64,000 nucleotides of DNA from Streptomyces minutiscleroticus (lineage in GTDB: Bacteria > Actinomycetota > Actinomycetes > Streptomycetales > Streptomycetaceae): contig NZ_BMVU01000001.1 in assembly GCF_014650875.1 (NCBI RefSeq), positions 310,001 through 374,000 of the forward strand, written 5' to 3'. Shown in pieces: positions 1 to 8,073 of the stretch. The position numbers and the translations under genes were made by a program. The first letter of the stretch is position 1. Every line of letters starts with the position of its first letter. A model generated the notes under the pieces. It did no database searches and was not told the origin of the DNA. It saw nothing but the letters and a program-made list of their open reading frames with translations.

Positions 1-159
1 GTGGACCGCCTCGCCGCGCACACCGGAAGCGTCCTGCTCGCGGTGGTCCCGTCGTACGTCCCGCCGTACGCCCGCCCCGCGCTCCCGGCCCTCCCATCCC
101 CCCGGCCGCGGTGCACCGCGGTCCCGTACGCCGCCCCGCAGACCCCCGAAAGGCCCGCC

Positions 160-1371
160 ATGCTGCCCGACCCCCTGCGCGGTCCCGCCTTCTCCTCCTA
201 CGCCCCGGACGAGGTCGGCTGGCTGCTGCAGGACCTGTCGCACGTCCGGCTGGAGGCCCCGACCGAGGAGCGCGAGGAGGCCGTCCAGAGCGGCGGCGCG
301 CACTACGCCGAGTCGCTGCCGGTGGAGTACCAGCCGAGCGAGCGCTACCAGGAGCTGTTCCACGCGGCGCTGCGCGCCTCCGCCGCCCGCATCGCGCGGG
401 CCGTCGGCACCGTCACGGAGACGGTGCTGGCCGAGCGGTCCGGCTCCGGAGCCCGTACGGGCTCCGGAGGAGGAGGAGGGGACACGTCCGGACGGCGGCC
501 CGTCCTGGTCTCCCTCGCCCGGGCCGGCACCCCGGTCGGCGTGCTGATGCGCCGCTGGGCGCTGCACCGGCACGGTCTCGACCTGCCGCACTACGCCGTC
601 TCCATCGTGCGCGGCCGCGGCATCGACGCCAACGCGCTGCGCTGGCTGGCCGCCCACCACGACCCCGCCGACGTCGTCTTCGTCGACGGCTGGACCGGCA
701 AGGGCGCCATCACCCGCGAACTGGCCGACGCGATAAGGGAGTTCGAGAAGTCCGACGGCGTCACCGGCTTCGACCCGGAGATCGCCGTGCTCGCCGACCC
801 GGGCTCGTGCGTACGCACGTACGGCACCCGCGAGGACTTCCTCATCCCCTCCGCCTGCCTCAACTCCACGGTCTCCGGGCTCGTCTCGCGCACCGTGCTC
901 CGCGCCGACCTGGTGGGGGAGCACGACTTCCACGGCGCGAAGTTCTACCGGGAACTGGCCGGCTCCGACGTCTCCGGCGCCTTCCTCGACGCGGTCTCCG
1001 CGCACTTCGAGGAGGTGTACGAGGCGGTCGACGCCCAGGTCGCAAAGGTGCTGGCGACCGACCGCACGCCCACCTGGGAGGGCTGGGCGGCGGTCGAGCG
1101 GATCAGCGAGGAGTACGGCATCCACGACGTGAACCTCGTCAAGCCCGGCGTCGGCGAGACGACCCGCGTCCTGCTGCGCCGCGTCCCGTGGAAGATCCTC
1201 GCGCGGGCCGGCGCGGGCGCCGACCTCGACCACGTGCGCCTGCTCGCCGAGCAGCGGGGCGTGCCCGTCGAGGAGGTCGCCGAGCTGCCGTACAGCTGCG
1301 TCGGGCTGATCCACCCCCGCTACACGCGCGGCGCCACCGGCGCGGACGGCCGGACGGTGACGGCCCGATGA
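160..1371 (+). CDS. StiP/PELOTA protein of a ter (tellurium resistance) cluster
   Basis: About 403 residues, resembling the 'cysteine protease StiP' family found with TerD-type tellurium-resistance genes. The conserved N-terminal part carries EYQPSERYQELFHAAL, followed by a phosphoribosyltransferase-like core (PVLVSLARAGTPVG, VFVDGWTGKGAITREL). A C-terminal segment (about residues 320-395) resembles the PELOTA_1 RNA-binding domain. Known context: these proteins belong to a predicted nucleoside-like biosynthetic module of ter clusters; the real reaction is not established. The ATG at 160 is preceded by GAAAGG. The frame is open to the left edge of the window, and the upstream residues (VLLAVVPSYVPPY) are protein-like, so a longer or fused N terminus cannot be excluded. 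It overlaps the next gene by ATGA, indicating translational coupling. Confidence 0.8.
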   Translation: MLPDPLRGPAFSSYAPDEVGWLLQDLSHVRLEAPTEEREEAVQSGGAHYAESLPVEYQPSERYQELFHAALRASAARIARAVGTVTETVLAERSGSGARTGSGGGGGDTSGRRPVLVSLARAGTPVGVLMRRWALHRHGLDLPHYAVSIVRGRGIDANALRWLAAHHDPADVVFVDGWTGKGAITRELADAIREFEKSDGVTGFDPEIAVLADPGSCVRTYGTREDFLIPSACLNSTVSGLVSRTVLRADLVGEHDFHGAKFYRELAGSDVSGAFLDAVSAHFEEVYEAVDAQVAKVLATDRTPTWEGWAAVERISEEYGIHDVNLVKPGVGETTRVLLRRVPWKILARAGAGADLDHVRLLAEQRGVPVEEVAELPYSCVGLIHPRYTRGATGADGRTVTAR

Positions 1372-2441
1372 CGGACACGACGCCCGGTTCCGGGACGACC
1401 AGGGGTACTGCTGCGGCGGTGACCGGTCCCGGGAGCGCTGCGGGGGCTGCTTCGGTGACGTCCGGTTCCGGGACCGGCCCGGTGGGGTCCGGCTCCGGGG
1501 CTGCTGCGGCGGTGACCGGTTCCGGGGCGACCGCGGGGGCTGCTGCGGCGGCGCCCGGCTCCGGGGCCGTCCCGGCGGCCGCTCCGGTCGTGGCGGCCGC
1601 CGCGGCCCCCGCGCCCTCGGGGGCGGCCCGCCCCGCGACCGTCCTGGTCGCCAGCGACCTCGACCGCACGCTCATCTACTCGGCCGCGGCCCTCGGCCTG
1701 ACCATGCCCGACGCCGAGGCCCCCCGCCTGCTCGGCGTGGAGACGTACCGGAGCAGGCCGCTGTCGTACGTCACGGAGACGGCGGCCGGGCTGCTCCGCG
1801 AGCTCACCGGGCGCGCGGTCTTCGTCCCGACCACCACCCGCACCCGCGAGCAGTATCACCGCGTCCGGCTCCCGGGCGCCCCGGCGCCGTACGCGATCTG
1901 CGCCAACGGCGGCCACCTGCTCGTCGACGGCGTCTCCGACCCCGCCTGGCACGCGCGGGTCACGGGTCGGCTGGCCGAGGAGTGCGCCTCGCTGGCGGAG
2001 GTGCGCGACCACATGACCGCCACGTCCGACCCGGCGTGGGCGCTCAAGCACCGCGTCGCCGAGGACCTCTTCGCGTACGCCGTCGTCGACCGCGAGCTGC
2101 TGCCCGAGGACTGGGTGAAGGAGCTGGCCGGGTGGGCGGAGGAGCGGGGCTGGACCGTCTCGCTCCAGGGCCGCAAGGTCTACGCCGTGCCGCGGCCGCT
2201 CACCAAGAGCGCCGCGATGCGCGAGGTCGCCCGCCGCACCGGCGCCGACCTCACCCTCGCGGCCGGCGACTCGCTCCTGGACGCGGACCTGCTGCTCGCG
2301 GCCGACCGCGCCTGGCGCCCGGGCCACGGCGAACTCGCGGACGCCGGCTGGACGTCCGCGAACGTCACCGCGCTGCCCGAGCGCGGCGTCCTCGCGGGCG
2401 AGCGGGTGCTGCGGGAGTTCCTGGCGGCCTGCTCGGGCTGA
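1368..2441 (+). CDS. HAD-superfamily phosphatase of the ter cluster
   Basis: 357 residues. Residues about 88-350 are a HAD hydrolase of the Cof/sucrose-phosphatase-like class. Motif I is DLDRTL, motif II the Thr-rich VPTTTRTR, motif III Lys in LTKSAAM, and motif IV GDSLLDADLL. It overlaps the StiP-like gene by four bases, and such HAD phosphatases accompany the StiP/phosphoribosyltransferase genes in ter clusters, so it probably dephosphorylates their product (inference). Oddly, the first ~85 residues are a Gly/Ser/Ala/Thr-rich low-complexity head encoded by repetitive DNA, which is not part of the fold. The real enzyme could start later, but no other well-placed start precedes the domain. 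Confidence 0.85.
   Translation: MTDTTPGSGTTRGTAAAVTGPGSAAGAASVTSGSGTGPVGSGSGAAAAVTGSGATAGAAAAAPGSGAVPAAAPVVAAAAAPAPSGAARPATVLVASDLDRTLIYSAAALGLTMPDAEAPRLLGVETYRSRPLSYVTETAAGLLRELTGRAVFVPTTTRTREQYHRVRLPGAPAPYAICANGGHLLVDGVSDPAWHARVTGRLAEECASLAEVRDHMTATSDPAWALKHRVAEDLFAYAVVDRELLPEDWVKELAGWAEERGWTVSLQGRKVYAVPRPLTKSAAMREVARRTGADLTLAAGDSLLDADLLLAADRAWRPGHGELADAGWTSANVTALPERGVLAGERVLREFLAACSG
1382..1570 (+). repeat. degenerate GC-rich repeat inside HAD gene head
   Basis: Imperfect repeats built from GGTTCCGGG-type and GCTGCTGCGGCGGTGACC-type blocks. They encode alternating GSG and AAAVTG runs. They look like an expansion of low-complexity coding DNA rather than a mobile repeat. Confidence 0.6.
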
Positions 2442-2516
2442 GCCACGCGCGGTGAGCGTGCCCGGCGCGCCCGGCCGCCGTTCCGCCCGGGGACCGGACG
2501 GAACGGGGGAGGCGGC

Positions 2517-2738
2517 TCAGCCGCAGCAGCCGCCGCCGCAGCAGCCCCCGTCACCGCCGCCGGCCCGGGGCGCGGGGGAGGGGGCGGACGCGGTACCGGC
2601 GACCGCGACCGTCGACAGCAGTTTCACGGTGTCGTCGTGCCCGGCGGGGCAGCTTGCCGGAGCCGAGGACTCGGCCATCGGACGGCTCTTCTCGAAGGTG
2701 TCGCCGCAGGTCCGGCAGCGGTACTCGTAACGAGGCAT
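2517..2738 (-). CDS. FmdB-family zinc ribbon protein
   Basis: 73 residues starting MPRYEYRCRTCG, the signature of the FmdB/CxxC_CXXC_SSSS regulatory-protein family. A zinc ribbon is formed by CRTCG and CPAGHD with the usual spacing. After residue ~45 the protein is Ala/Pro/Gly-rich and ends with two Gly-Cys-Cys clusters (GGCCGGGCCG), extra cysteines typical of actinobacterial members. The family is implicated in transcriptional control of formamidase/amidase genes, but the role here is unknown. An ATG two codons upstream (2744) is possible; the chosen one matches the family N terminus. It lies 157 bp downstream of the coiled-coil gene on the same strand. Confidence 0.85.
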   Translation of the reverse strand: MPRYEYRCRTCGDTFEKSRPMAESSAPASCPAGHDDTVKLLSTVAVAGTASAPSPAPRAGGGDGGCCGGGCCG

Positions 2739-2823
2739 GGGCACAGGTTAACGGCCGCGGCCCGGTCGGCCCGGGTGCGCGCGGAGAACCGGCGGACCGT
2801 GACGGGCCCACAGCAGCCCCCAG

Positions 2824-2895
2824 CCCGGTGCCGGGCCCGCGGCCTCGCGCTCCGGCGCCGGGCCCGCCCCTGCACCCCGGTGCCGGGCCCGCGGC
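2824..2895. repeat. two 20-bp direct repeats between fmdB-like gene and coiled-coil gene
   Basis: CCCGGTGCCGGGCCCGCGGC occurs at 2824-2843 and 2876-2895, with a shortened copy near 2852. The unit contains the self-complementary GGGCCC, so each copy can form a small hairpin. The second copy abuts the stop of the coiled-coil gene and could act as a terminator. Confidence 0.5.
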
Positions 2896-4365
2896 TCACG
2901 CCCCGGTGCCGCCGCCGCGCTCCTCGCGGATGCGGGCGACCACGTCGGCCACCGTCCGCCGCACGGCCTCCGTCTCGGTGAGGAAGTGCCAGTAGTCGGG
3001 GTGGCGGCCCTCCAGGCCCGCGACCGCGCGCTCCAGGCGCGCCACCGAGTCGTCGAGGGGACGGGCGTGGCGCGGGTCGGGGGTGGTGCGGCCGGTCATC
3101 GCCAGCCGCTGGGCGTCGCGGATCGCGAAGCGCGTGCGCTCGATCTCCCGCTGCGGGTCCTTGGACACCTCGTTCAGCCGCCGCAGCCGGTCGCCGGCCG
3201 CCGACACGGCCTCGTCGGTGGTGTTCAGCAGCGCCCGTACGGTGGACAGCAGGGCGGTCGCGTCCGGCCAGCGCTGCTCCTCGCGCGCCGCCCGGGCCTC
3301 CGCCAGTCTCCGCTCGGCCTGCCGTACGCTCTCGGCGGCCTGCTCCGGCACGTGCTGCAGGTCCTGCCAGCACGCGGCCGTGAACCGCCGCCGCAGCTCG
3401 CTCAGCACCGGCTCGACCTGATCGGAGCGGGTGGTCAGGGCCTGGGCGCGGGTCCGCAGGGAGACGAGCCGGCGGTCGATCTCGGCGGCCCGCTCGGGCA
3501 GCCGCTCGGCCTCCGCCCGCACCCCCTCGGCATCCCGCGCGACCCGCTCGGCGCGCTCCAGCGTCTCCGGCACGCCGTGCTGCCCGGCGCCCTGGTTGAG
3601 CTTGGTCAGCTCCGGGCCGAGGGCGGCGAGACGGGCGGCCAGGTCGTCGGCGCGCAGGCCCGCCGCGCGGGTGGCGTCGAGGGCGTTCGTGGCGGCGAGC
3701 AGGGCCTGGCGGGCGCGCTCGACGGCCGGGGCCAGACGGGCGAGCTGCGTCTCGGCCTTGCCCAGCAGCGGCCCGAGCCCGTCGGTGAAGCGGTCCAGCT
3801 CCTGCTTGACCCGTTCCAGCTCGTCCTTGGCCTTGTTCAGGTCCGTACGCGCCCGTGCGGCGGCGGAGGTCTCCAGGTCGTCGCGGTCCAGGTCGTGCGC
3901 GTCGACCGCCTGGATGTACGTGTGGCTGACCTCGTCGATGCGCCGGCCCAGCGCCTCGAAGCCGGCGACCGCGCGGCGGGCGGCGGGCGAGTCGTCGACG
4001 GCGGTGATCGTCTCTATGGAGATGCGCAGGTCGCGCTGGGCGGTGTCGAGCTCGTAGAACGCGGCCGCGGCGGCGTCCTTCGCGGCCTGCGCCTCGGCCC
4101 GCTGGCTCTCGGCCCGGCCGCCGAACCAGCGCCGCGTACCGCCTCCGGCGAAGGCTCCGGGGACGGCGAGGCCGAGCAGGGGGAGGGGCAGGAGGGCGAG
4201 GCCGGCGAGGTCACGGACGGCGGCCCGGACACCGGGCCGGGAGGGACGGGCGGGACGCCGCCGCGCGGCCTCCTCCTCTGCCGCCCTGGGACGGCGGATC
4301 GTGGCTGCTGCTGGCTGTGCGCATGACTCAAACGGCGTGTACGGCTGTGAAGGTGTCGCCGTCAC
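2896..4365 (-). CDS. membrane-anchored coiled-coil protein (EzrA-like architecture)
   Basis: 489 residues. After a basic, proline-rich N terminus there is one hydrophobic segment (about residues 52-75, LAGLALLPLPLLGLAVPGAF). It is followed by ~400 residues of Ala/Glu/Arg-rich sequence with strong coiled-coil character (for example RARTDLNKAKDELERVKQEL and RQAERRLAEARAAREEQR). Similar Streptomyces proteins are annotated as hypothetical or by analogy with septation-ring regulator EzrA; homology to EzrA is not demonstrated. The start is GTG behind GGGAGAGG. Next to it is a DUF4097 lipoprotein on the same strand. A structural or envelope role is a guess. Confidence 0.75.
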   Translation of the reverse strand: MTATPSQPYTPFESCAQPAAATIRRPRAAEEEAARRRPARPSRPGVRAAVRDLAGLALLPLPLLGLAVPGAFAGGGTRRWFGGRAESQRAEAQAAKDAAAAAFYELDTAQRDLRISIETITAVDDSPAARRAVAGFEALGRRIDEVSHTYIQAVDAHDLDRDDLETSAAARARTDLNKAKDELERVKQELDRFTDGLGPLLGKAETQLARLAPAVERARQALLAATNALDATRAAGLRADDLAARLAALGPELTKLNQGAGQHGVPETLERAERVARDAEGVRAEAERLPERAAEIDRRLVSLRTRAQALTTRSDQVEPVLSELRRRFTAACWQDLQHVPEQAAESVRQAERRLAEARAAREEQRWPDATALLSTVRALLNTTDEAVSAAGDRLRRLNEVSKDPQREIERTRFAIRDAQRLAMTGRTTPDPRHARPLDDSVARLERAVAGLEGRHPDYWHFLTETEAVRRTVADVVARIREERGGGTGA

Positions 4366-4439
4366 ATCCCTCTCCCGTGCTGTCTTCAGCCCTGCCCGAT
4401 GTCATTCTCCCACCAGGTGAGGACGAACACACGGGTCGG

Positions 4440-5294
4440 TCAGTTCGCGCTCCGCACGGTGACTTCTCCGTCCTGGCTGCGGGCGGACACGACGTGGGCG
4501 CCGGTGGGATCGCGCGGCACGGACACGTCGACGGCCCCGTCGTCCGTCTCGGCCGTGACCCGGTAGACCGCCCGCACCCCGTCCCCGTCCTCGCGCGGCA
4601 GCTCGACGGTGACCGAGCCGTCGTCGCTGCCGGCCTCGACCCGGTCGGGCACGGCACGGAGCCCGAGCCGCACCGAACCGTCCCGGGTGCTCGCCCGCAC
4701 CTGCCGCGACCCGACGCCGAGCGCCCTCACCGAACCGTCGTCGCTGCGCAGGTCCAGGGGCCCGGTGGAGTCCTCGACGGTGACGGAACCGTCCTCGGTA
4801 CGGATACCGAGGGCCTCCTCGAAGCCGCTCGCGGTGACCCGGCCGTCCTTCTCCTCCACCTTCACGGCCACGCCGCGCGGCACCTCGATGCGGTGCCGGG
4901 CCGAGCAGTCGGCGACGAGGCCGTCGCACCTCACCCGCAGTACGAGCCGGTCGTCCCGCATCGCCCAGGTCACGCGCGGTTCACCGCCGGCCACGACGGA
5001 GCCCCGGAACCACCGGGTGACACGCACCTCGCGCACGTCGGCGGCGACGACGTCCAGCGCCGAGTCGTCGGAGTCGACGGTGAGCGTCGTGCCCTCGAGA
5101 GCGAAGGACCGCCGGTCGGGGTCCTTGTCGTCGTCGGCACTGGCGCACCCGACGGCGGCGAGGGCGACGGCGGTCACGAGACCGACGACGGCGAGATCCC
5201 GCGCCCGCCGGTTCCGCCGGCTCCGAGGGGCGGAGCCGCCCGGACGGACACGCCCCGCACGGGCCGCGGGAACGGTGAGGAACGCACGAGTCAC
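4440..5294 (-). CDS. DUF4097-family surface lipoprotein
   Basis: 284 residues. An Arg-rich N terminus precedes a hydrophobic stretch ending AALAAVGCASAD, which looks like a lipobox with Cys ~50 as the lipidation site, giving an extracytoplasmic lipoprotein. The rest is a repetitive beta structure in which motifs such as EDGSVTVED, DDGSVRAL, RDGSVRLGL, DDGSVTVEL and DDGAVDVS recur about every 20 residues, characteristic of DUF4097 right-handed beta-helix/beta-roll proteins. The GTG start at 5294 is chosen because GGGGAG lies 6 bases upstream; a TTG at 5309 gives a five-residue longer form. Function unknown. Confidence 0.85.
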   Translation of the reverse strand: MTRAFLTVPAARAGRVRPGGSAPRSRRNRRARDLAVVGLVTAVALAAVGCASADDDKDPDRRSFALEGTTLTVDSDDSALDVVAADVREVRVTRWFRGSVVAGGEPRVTWAMRDDRLVLRVRCDGLVADCSARHRIEVPRGVAVKVEEKDGRVTASGFEEALGIRTEDGSVTVEDSTGPLDLRSDDGSVRALGVGSRQVRASTRDGSVRLGLRAVPDRVEAGSDDGSVTVELPREDGDGVRAVYRVTAETDDGAVDVSVPRDPTGAHVVSARSQDGEVTVRSAN

Positions 5295-5478
5295 AGAAAT
5301 CTCCCCCAAGAACCAGGAACGGACGACGCCAGGACCCCGGACGCTTCCCCGGTCACCCGGGTCCTCCCACGCCTCCTGCCGCTCCTCGACCGTACGGACC
5401 GGGGGCCCGCCGCAGGATCCGGCACGCTCCCGGACCGGGGGTGGGGAAAACCCCCGCAGCTCACGGCCCGGTCACGGT

Positions 5479-5509
5479 TTGCGGGGGACTGCCCTCGGCC
5501 ATGTAGGCT
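5479..5509 (+). promoter_or_regulatory. probable promoter of tRNA-Val
   Basis: TTGCGG (5479-5484) and TAGGCT (5504-5509), spaced 19 bp, end 13 bp before the mature tRNA 5' end. The match to HrdB-type promoters is reasonable, but it is assigned by eye. Confidence 0.4.
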
Positions 5510-5522
5510 GTCCACTCGTCCC

Positions 5523-5597
5523 GGGCGCGTAGCTCAGCGGTAGAGCGCCGCCCTTACAAGGCGGATGTCGGCGGTTCGAAACCGTCCGCGCCCACCA
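5523..5597 (+). tRNA. tRNA-Val (anticodon TAC)
   Basis: A complete cloverleaf of 75 nt with encoded CCA. The acceptor GGGCGCG (5523-5529) pairs with CGCGCCC (5587-5593). The D arm is GCTC/GAGC, and the anticodon stem CCGCC/GGCGG encloses CTTACAA, giving anticodon TAC (valine, GUA codons). The T arm is GGCGG-TTCGAAA-CCGTC. The 3' flank is gene-poor and holds a broken gene, as is common beside tRNAs that have served as integration sites, but no duplicated tRNA end is visible. Confidence 0.95.
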
Positions 5598-5612
5598 GTG
5601 CCAGGACGCACT

Positions 5613-5655
5613 GAAGGCCCAGGCCGTCGGGGAACACCCGAAGATCTGGGCCTTC
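5613..5655 (+). terminator. hairpin downstream of tRNA-Val
   Basis: GAAGGCCCAG (5613-5622) pairs perfectly with CTGGGCCTTC (5646-5655) and is followed by TTCGTTGT. A likely transcription terminator for the tRNA. Confidence 0.65.
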
Positions 5656-6083
5656 TTCGTTGTCGGCGGACCGGAGCCGCCGTGCCGCTTACGTGCCAGA
5701 CGGGCCGTGCGGAGGCCGCTTCACCCGTGCTCCGCGGTGTGTGATCGGCGCCGCCACCGTCCTCGTCACCGCCTTCCGCCGCAGGGGCCGTCGCAAGCGG
5801 TTGCTCGCCGAACGCGGCGGCTCCGGCGGTGGCCGGCCCGCCGGCCCGCTCCGAGCCCCGGTGCCGGTCCCGGCCGGGAGCGAGGCGTCCGCCGGCGGCC
5901 CGGGCCTCGGCCGCGCCTCCGAGGCGGCCGGACAGGGACGCCGCGCCCAAGGCCGGTCGACTCCCGCCGAAGGAGCCGCAGGAGCAGTTCGCGAGGCCGA
6001 GCGGTCAGCCGCTGCACGGCCTTGGCCCCGGCGTTTCGAGCAGCTGTATGCGAAGCCCCGGCAGGCCCGGACCCGGCTGATGG
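5656..6083. other. gene-poor stretch, nothing recognised
   Basis: Open frames exist on both strands, but their translations are Arg/Pro/Ala/Gly-rich and look like GC-driven shadows. I see no recognisable domain. Together with the adjacent pseudogene it reads as decayed DNA behind the tRNA. Confidence 0.5.
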
Positions 6084-6467
6084 GTGTGGAGTAGGAAACA
6101 GGTAATCGTTCACGCGGAAGACCCGGTGGCCCTGGGGCAGTAGTGGGTCGAGGCCCTCGGCTGGGTCGTGGTCCGTTCCTCCGACGAGGAGTTCGGGATC
6201 CGCCCGGAGCCGGACCGCCTGCCGGGGCCGGACTTCGTCCGGCTCGACGAGAGCAAGAAGGCCACGAGCCGGCTGCATCTCGACCTCGGGCCCGACGACC
6301 AGGACGCCGAGGCGGCCCGCCTCGGGCCGCATGGCGCGAAGCGCGTCGACATCGGCCGGGGCGAACAGTCGTGGGTGGTCATGGCGGACCCCGAAGGCGA
6401 CGAGTTCTGCGGCCTCGGCCGATTTTCGGCTCGTATCCGCCGTTTCGTCGCCGCCGTGCCGCGGTGA
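6084..6467 (+). pseudogene. VOC (glyoxalase-like) family gene with in-frame TAG
   Basis: The frame reads ...VIVHAEDPVALGQ, then TAG at 6141-6143, then WVEALGWVVVRSSDEEF and continues to a good C terminus (LHLDLGPDDQ, DAEAARLGPHGAKRVDIG, MADPEGDEFCGL). This matches the Streptomyces glyoxalase-like VOC family (Glyoxalase_6) on both sides of the stop, where the family has Trp/Phe-Trp just before the helix. A nonsense change of one codon therefore splits an otherwise intact ~125-residue protein. A plausible original start is GTG 6084. The downstream part has a possible GTG restart (6168), but that would lack the first beta strand and helix. Sequencing error is the alternative. Confidence 0.7.
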
Positions 6468-6543
6468 CGGCGGCCGGGAGAAGGGGCGGGCGGGAAGCAG
6501 GCGGGCGGCGCGGAGCGTCGGCAGCCCGGGGGCCCGGGCGCGG

Positions 6544-6903
6544 TCACGACGCGCTCTCCTCCGTCGGTTCCGCCGGCGGCGTCCCGTGGGCGTGCTTGAG
6601 GGTCATACGGGCGTCCACCTTGTCGGCGGCCGCGACCTCCGACCAGAAGCGATGGCAGGTCACGAAGACGGCCAGTTCGCGTTCGCGCTCGCGGAGCTTC
6701 TCCACCTCGGCCTGTTCGTCGGCGGTCCAGCCGGGGGAGGCGGGGCGCTCCACCCTGCGCCAGCCGTGGTCGTCGCTGAAGCCCTCCAGCGGCTCGACCG
6801 ACCAGGGAAGCCGCTTCAGAAGGGCCAGGAGCTCCGCTCGGACCTGATGCAGCTCCTCCTGACCGGCCAGGAGATCACTAGGGAAGTCATACGTCGCTGC
6901 CAC
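6544..6903 (-). CDS. hypothetical protein
   Basis: 119 residues (MAATYDFPSDLLAGQEELHQ...). Composition and codon bias are those of a real gene. It is mainly helical and charged, with a conserved-looking WSVEPLEGF / SPGWTADEQAEVEKLRERERELAVFV core. There are no membrane segments and no recognised domain. It stands alone, divergent from the DUF2277 gene. Function unknown. Confidence 0.6.
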   Translation of the reverse strand: MAATYDFPSDLLAGQEELHQVRAELLALLKRLPWSVEPLEGFSDDHGWRRVERPASPGWTADEQAEVEKLRERERELAVFVTCHRFWSEVAAADKVDARMTLKHAHGTPPAEPTEESAS

Positions 6904-7000
6904 GGCCCAATGCTACGCCTGTTCGATTTTGGGATGCGAGTTCCTCCGGGCACTTCACACGTTCGTGTCAGCCCGTCCTCGGCAGGGGCACACTGGCCCT

Positions 7001-7228
7001 ATGTGCCGCAGTATCAAGACACTTCGCCCGCCCGCGCTGCCCGCCGAGGCCACCGAGGAGGACGTCCGCGCCGCCGCCCTGCAGTACGTCCGCAAGGTGT
7101 CCGGCTTCCGCGCTCCCGCCGCCCACAACCGGGAGGCGTTCGACCGGGCCGTCGACGCCGTCGCCGCGGCGACGGCCCGACTGCTCGGTGATCTGGAGGT
7201 GCGGGGCGGACGCGCGCCCCGTACCTGA
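7001..7228 (+). CDS. DUF2277-family protein
   Basis: 75 residues starting MCRSIKTLRPPALPAEATEE, then EDVRAAALQYVRKVSGFRAP, matching DUF2277 (short proteins with the MCR-I-L and AALQ-VRKVSG signatures) along its whole length. The ATG at 7001 fits the family N terminus exactly. Function unknown; some homologues are near DNA-repair or ligase genes in other actinobacteria. Its promoter must lie in the ~100 bp shared with the divergent hypothetical gene. Confidence 0.85.
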   Translation: MCRSIKTLRPPALPAEATEEDVRAAALQYVRKVSGFRAPAAHNREAFDRAVDAVAAATARLLGDLEVRGGRAPRT

Positions 7229-7274
7229 ACCGGCCCCCGCCCGTCGCCGGCCCCGCCGTCCGGGCCGCCGCCGT

Positions 7275-7345
7275 GCCCGTTCCGCGGCCCGGTACCCACT
7301 CGCCCGTCCCACGGTCCGCCGCCGGTCCGCCCGTTCCGCGGCCCG
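7275..7345. repeat. 17-bp direct repeats, 54-bp period
   Basis: GCCCGTTCCGCGGCCCG at 7275-7291 and 7329-7345, with a degenerate third copy near 7375. They lie in the intergenic region between DUF2277 and the DedA gene. They contain the palindrome CCGCGG. No function is evident. Confidence 0.5.
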
Positions 7346-7455
7346 CCGTCAGCCGGTGCTCGTGGACCGGCGTCGCCCGGTTCCGCGGTGCGACGCCGCT
7401 CGTCCGCGCCGCGTGGACCGGCGCCGCACCTGCCCGCGCGGCCCGGTGCCGCCGG

Positions 7456-8073
7456 CTACTTCTGCCGGGCCGGGCGCCGCACCATGTACGCCGCCCCGGC
7501 GCCCGCGCCGAACAGCGCCAGGACCGACACCCCCGTCGCCAGCCACGTGGCGCCCAGCCACTGGCCGCCGAAGTAGCCCAGGGCGACGCTGTACGCCGCC
7601 CAGGCCAGGCCCGCCAGGACCGACCAGGGCAGGAACTCGCGGACGCGGCGGTGCGCGGCGCCCGCGACGAGGGAGACGACCGAGCGGCCCGCCGGGGCGA
7701 ACCGCGCGAGGACGACCAGGGCGCCGCCGCCGCGCGACAGGGCCGCGCCGAGGCGCTCCTGTGCGACCGTCAGGCGGCGGGAGCGGGCGATGGCGCGGTC
7801 CAGGCGCGCTCCGCCGCGCCGGGCCAGGCGGTACGCGACCATGTCGCCGAGGACCGAGGCGGTCGCCGCCGACAGCAGCAGCGCGAGGACGTCGGGTACG
7901 CAGCTCGTCACCTGTCCGGCCGCGGCGCCGGACCCCGCCGCGGCCGCCGTCGCCGCCGCGATGACGAGCACCCCGCTCGGCAGGACCGGAAGGAAGACGT
8001 CCAGCAGGACCGACGCGGCGACCACCGCGTAGATCCAAGGGCTGCCGGTCAGCGACCCCACACTCTCAAGCAC
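7456..8073 (-). CDS. DedA/SNARE-associated (VTT) family membrane protein
   Basis: 205 residues. The family layout is N-terminal VLLDVFLPVLPSGVLVIAA, then GDMVAYRLARRGG, the ARFAPAGRSVVSLVAGAAH signature of the DedA re-entrant region, and a C-terminal membrane helix. Four to five hydrophobic segments are visible. DedA proteins are proton-dependent transporters or flippases needed for envelope homeostasis, and some move undecaprenyl phosphate; the substrate here is not deducible. The start is GTG 8073 because AGGAG lies 7 bases upstream; longer in-frame extensions up to 8226 are Arg-rich and look non-coding. Confidence 0.85.
   Translation of the reverse strand: MLESVGSLTGSPWIYAVVAASVLLDVFLPVLPSGVLVIAAATAAAAGSGAAAGQVTSCVPDVLALLLSAATASVLGDMVAYRLARRGGARLDRAIARSRRLTVAQERLGAALSRGGGALVVLARFAPAGRSVVSLVAGAAHRRVREFLPWSVLAGLAWAAYSVALGYFGGQWLGATWLATGVSVLALFGAGAGAAYMVRRPARQK

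Noticed and set aside
5656..6083. Protein-coding gene behind tRNA-Val (144-residue frame)
   Set aside because: No recognisable domain, Arg/Ala/Gly-driven composition, no good ribosome-binding site.
5523..6500. Integrated element at tRNA-Val
   Set aside because: No integrase, excisionase or repeated tRNA 3' end seen; only a broken VOC gene.
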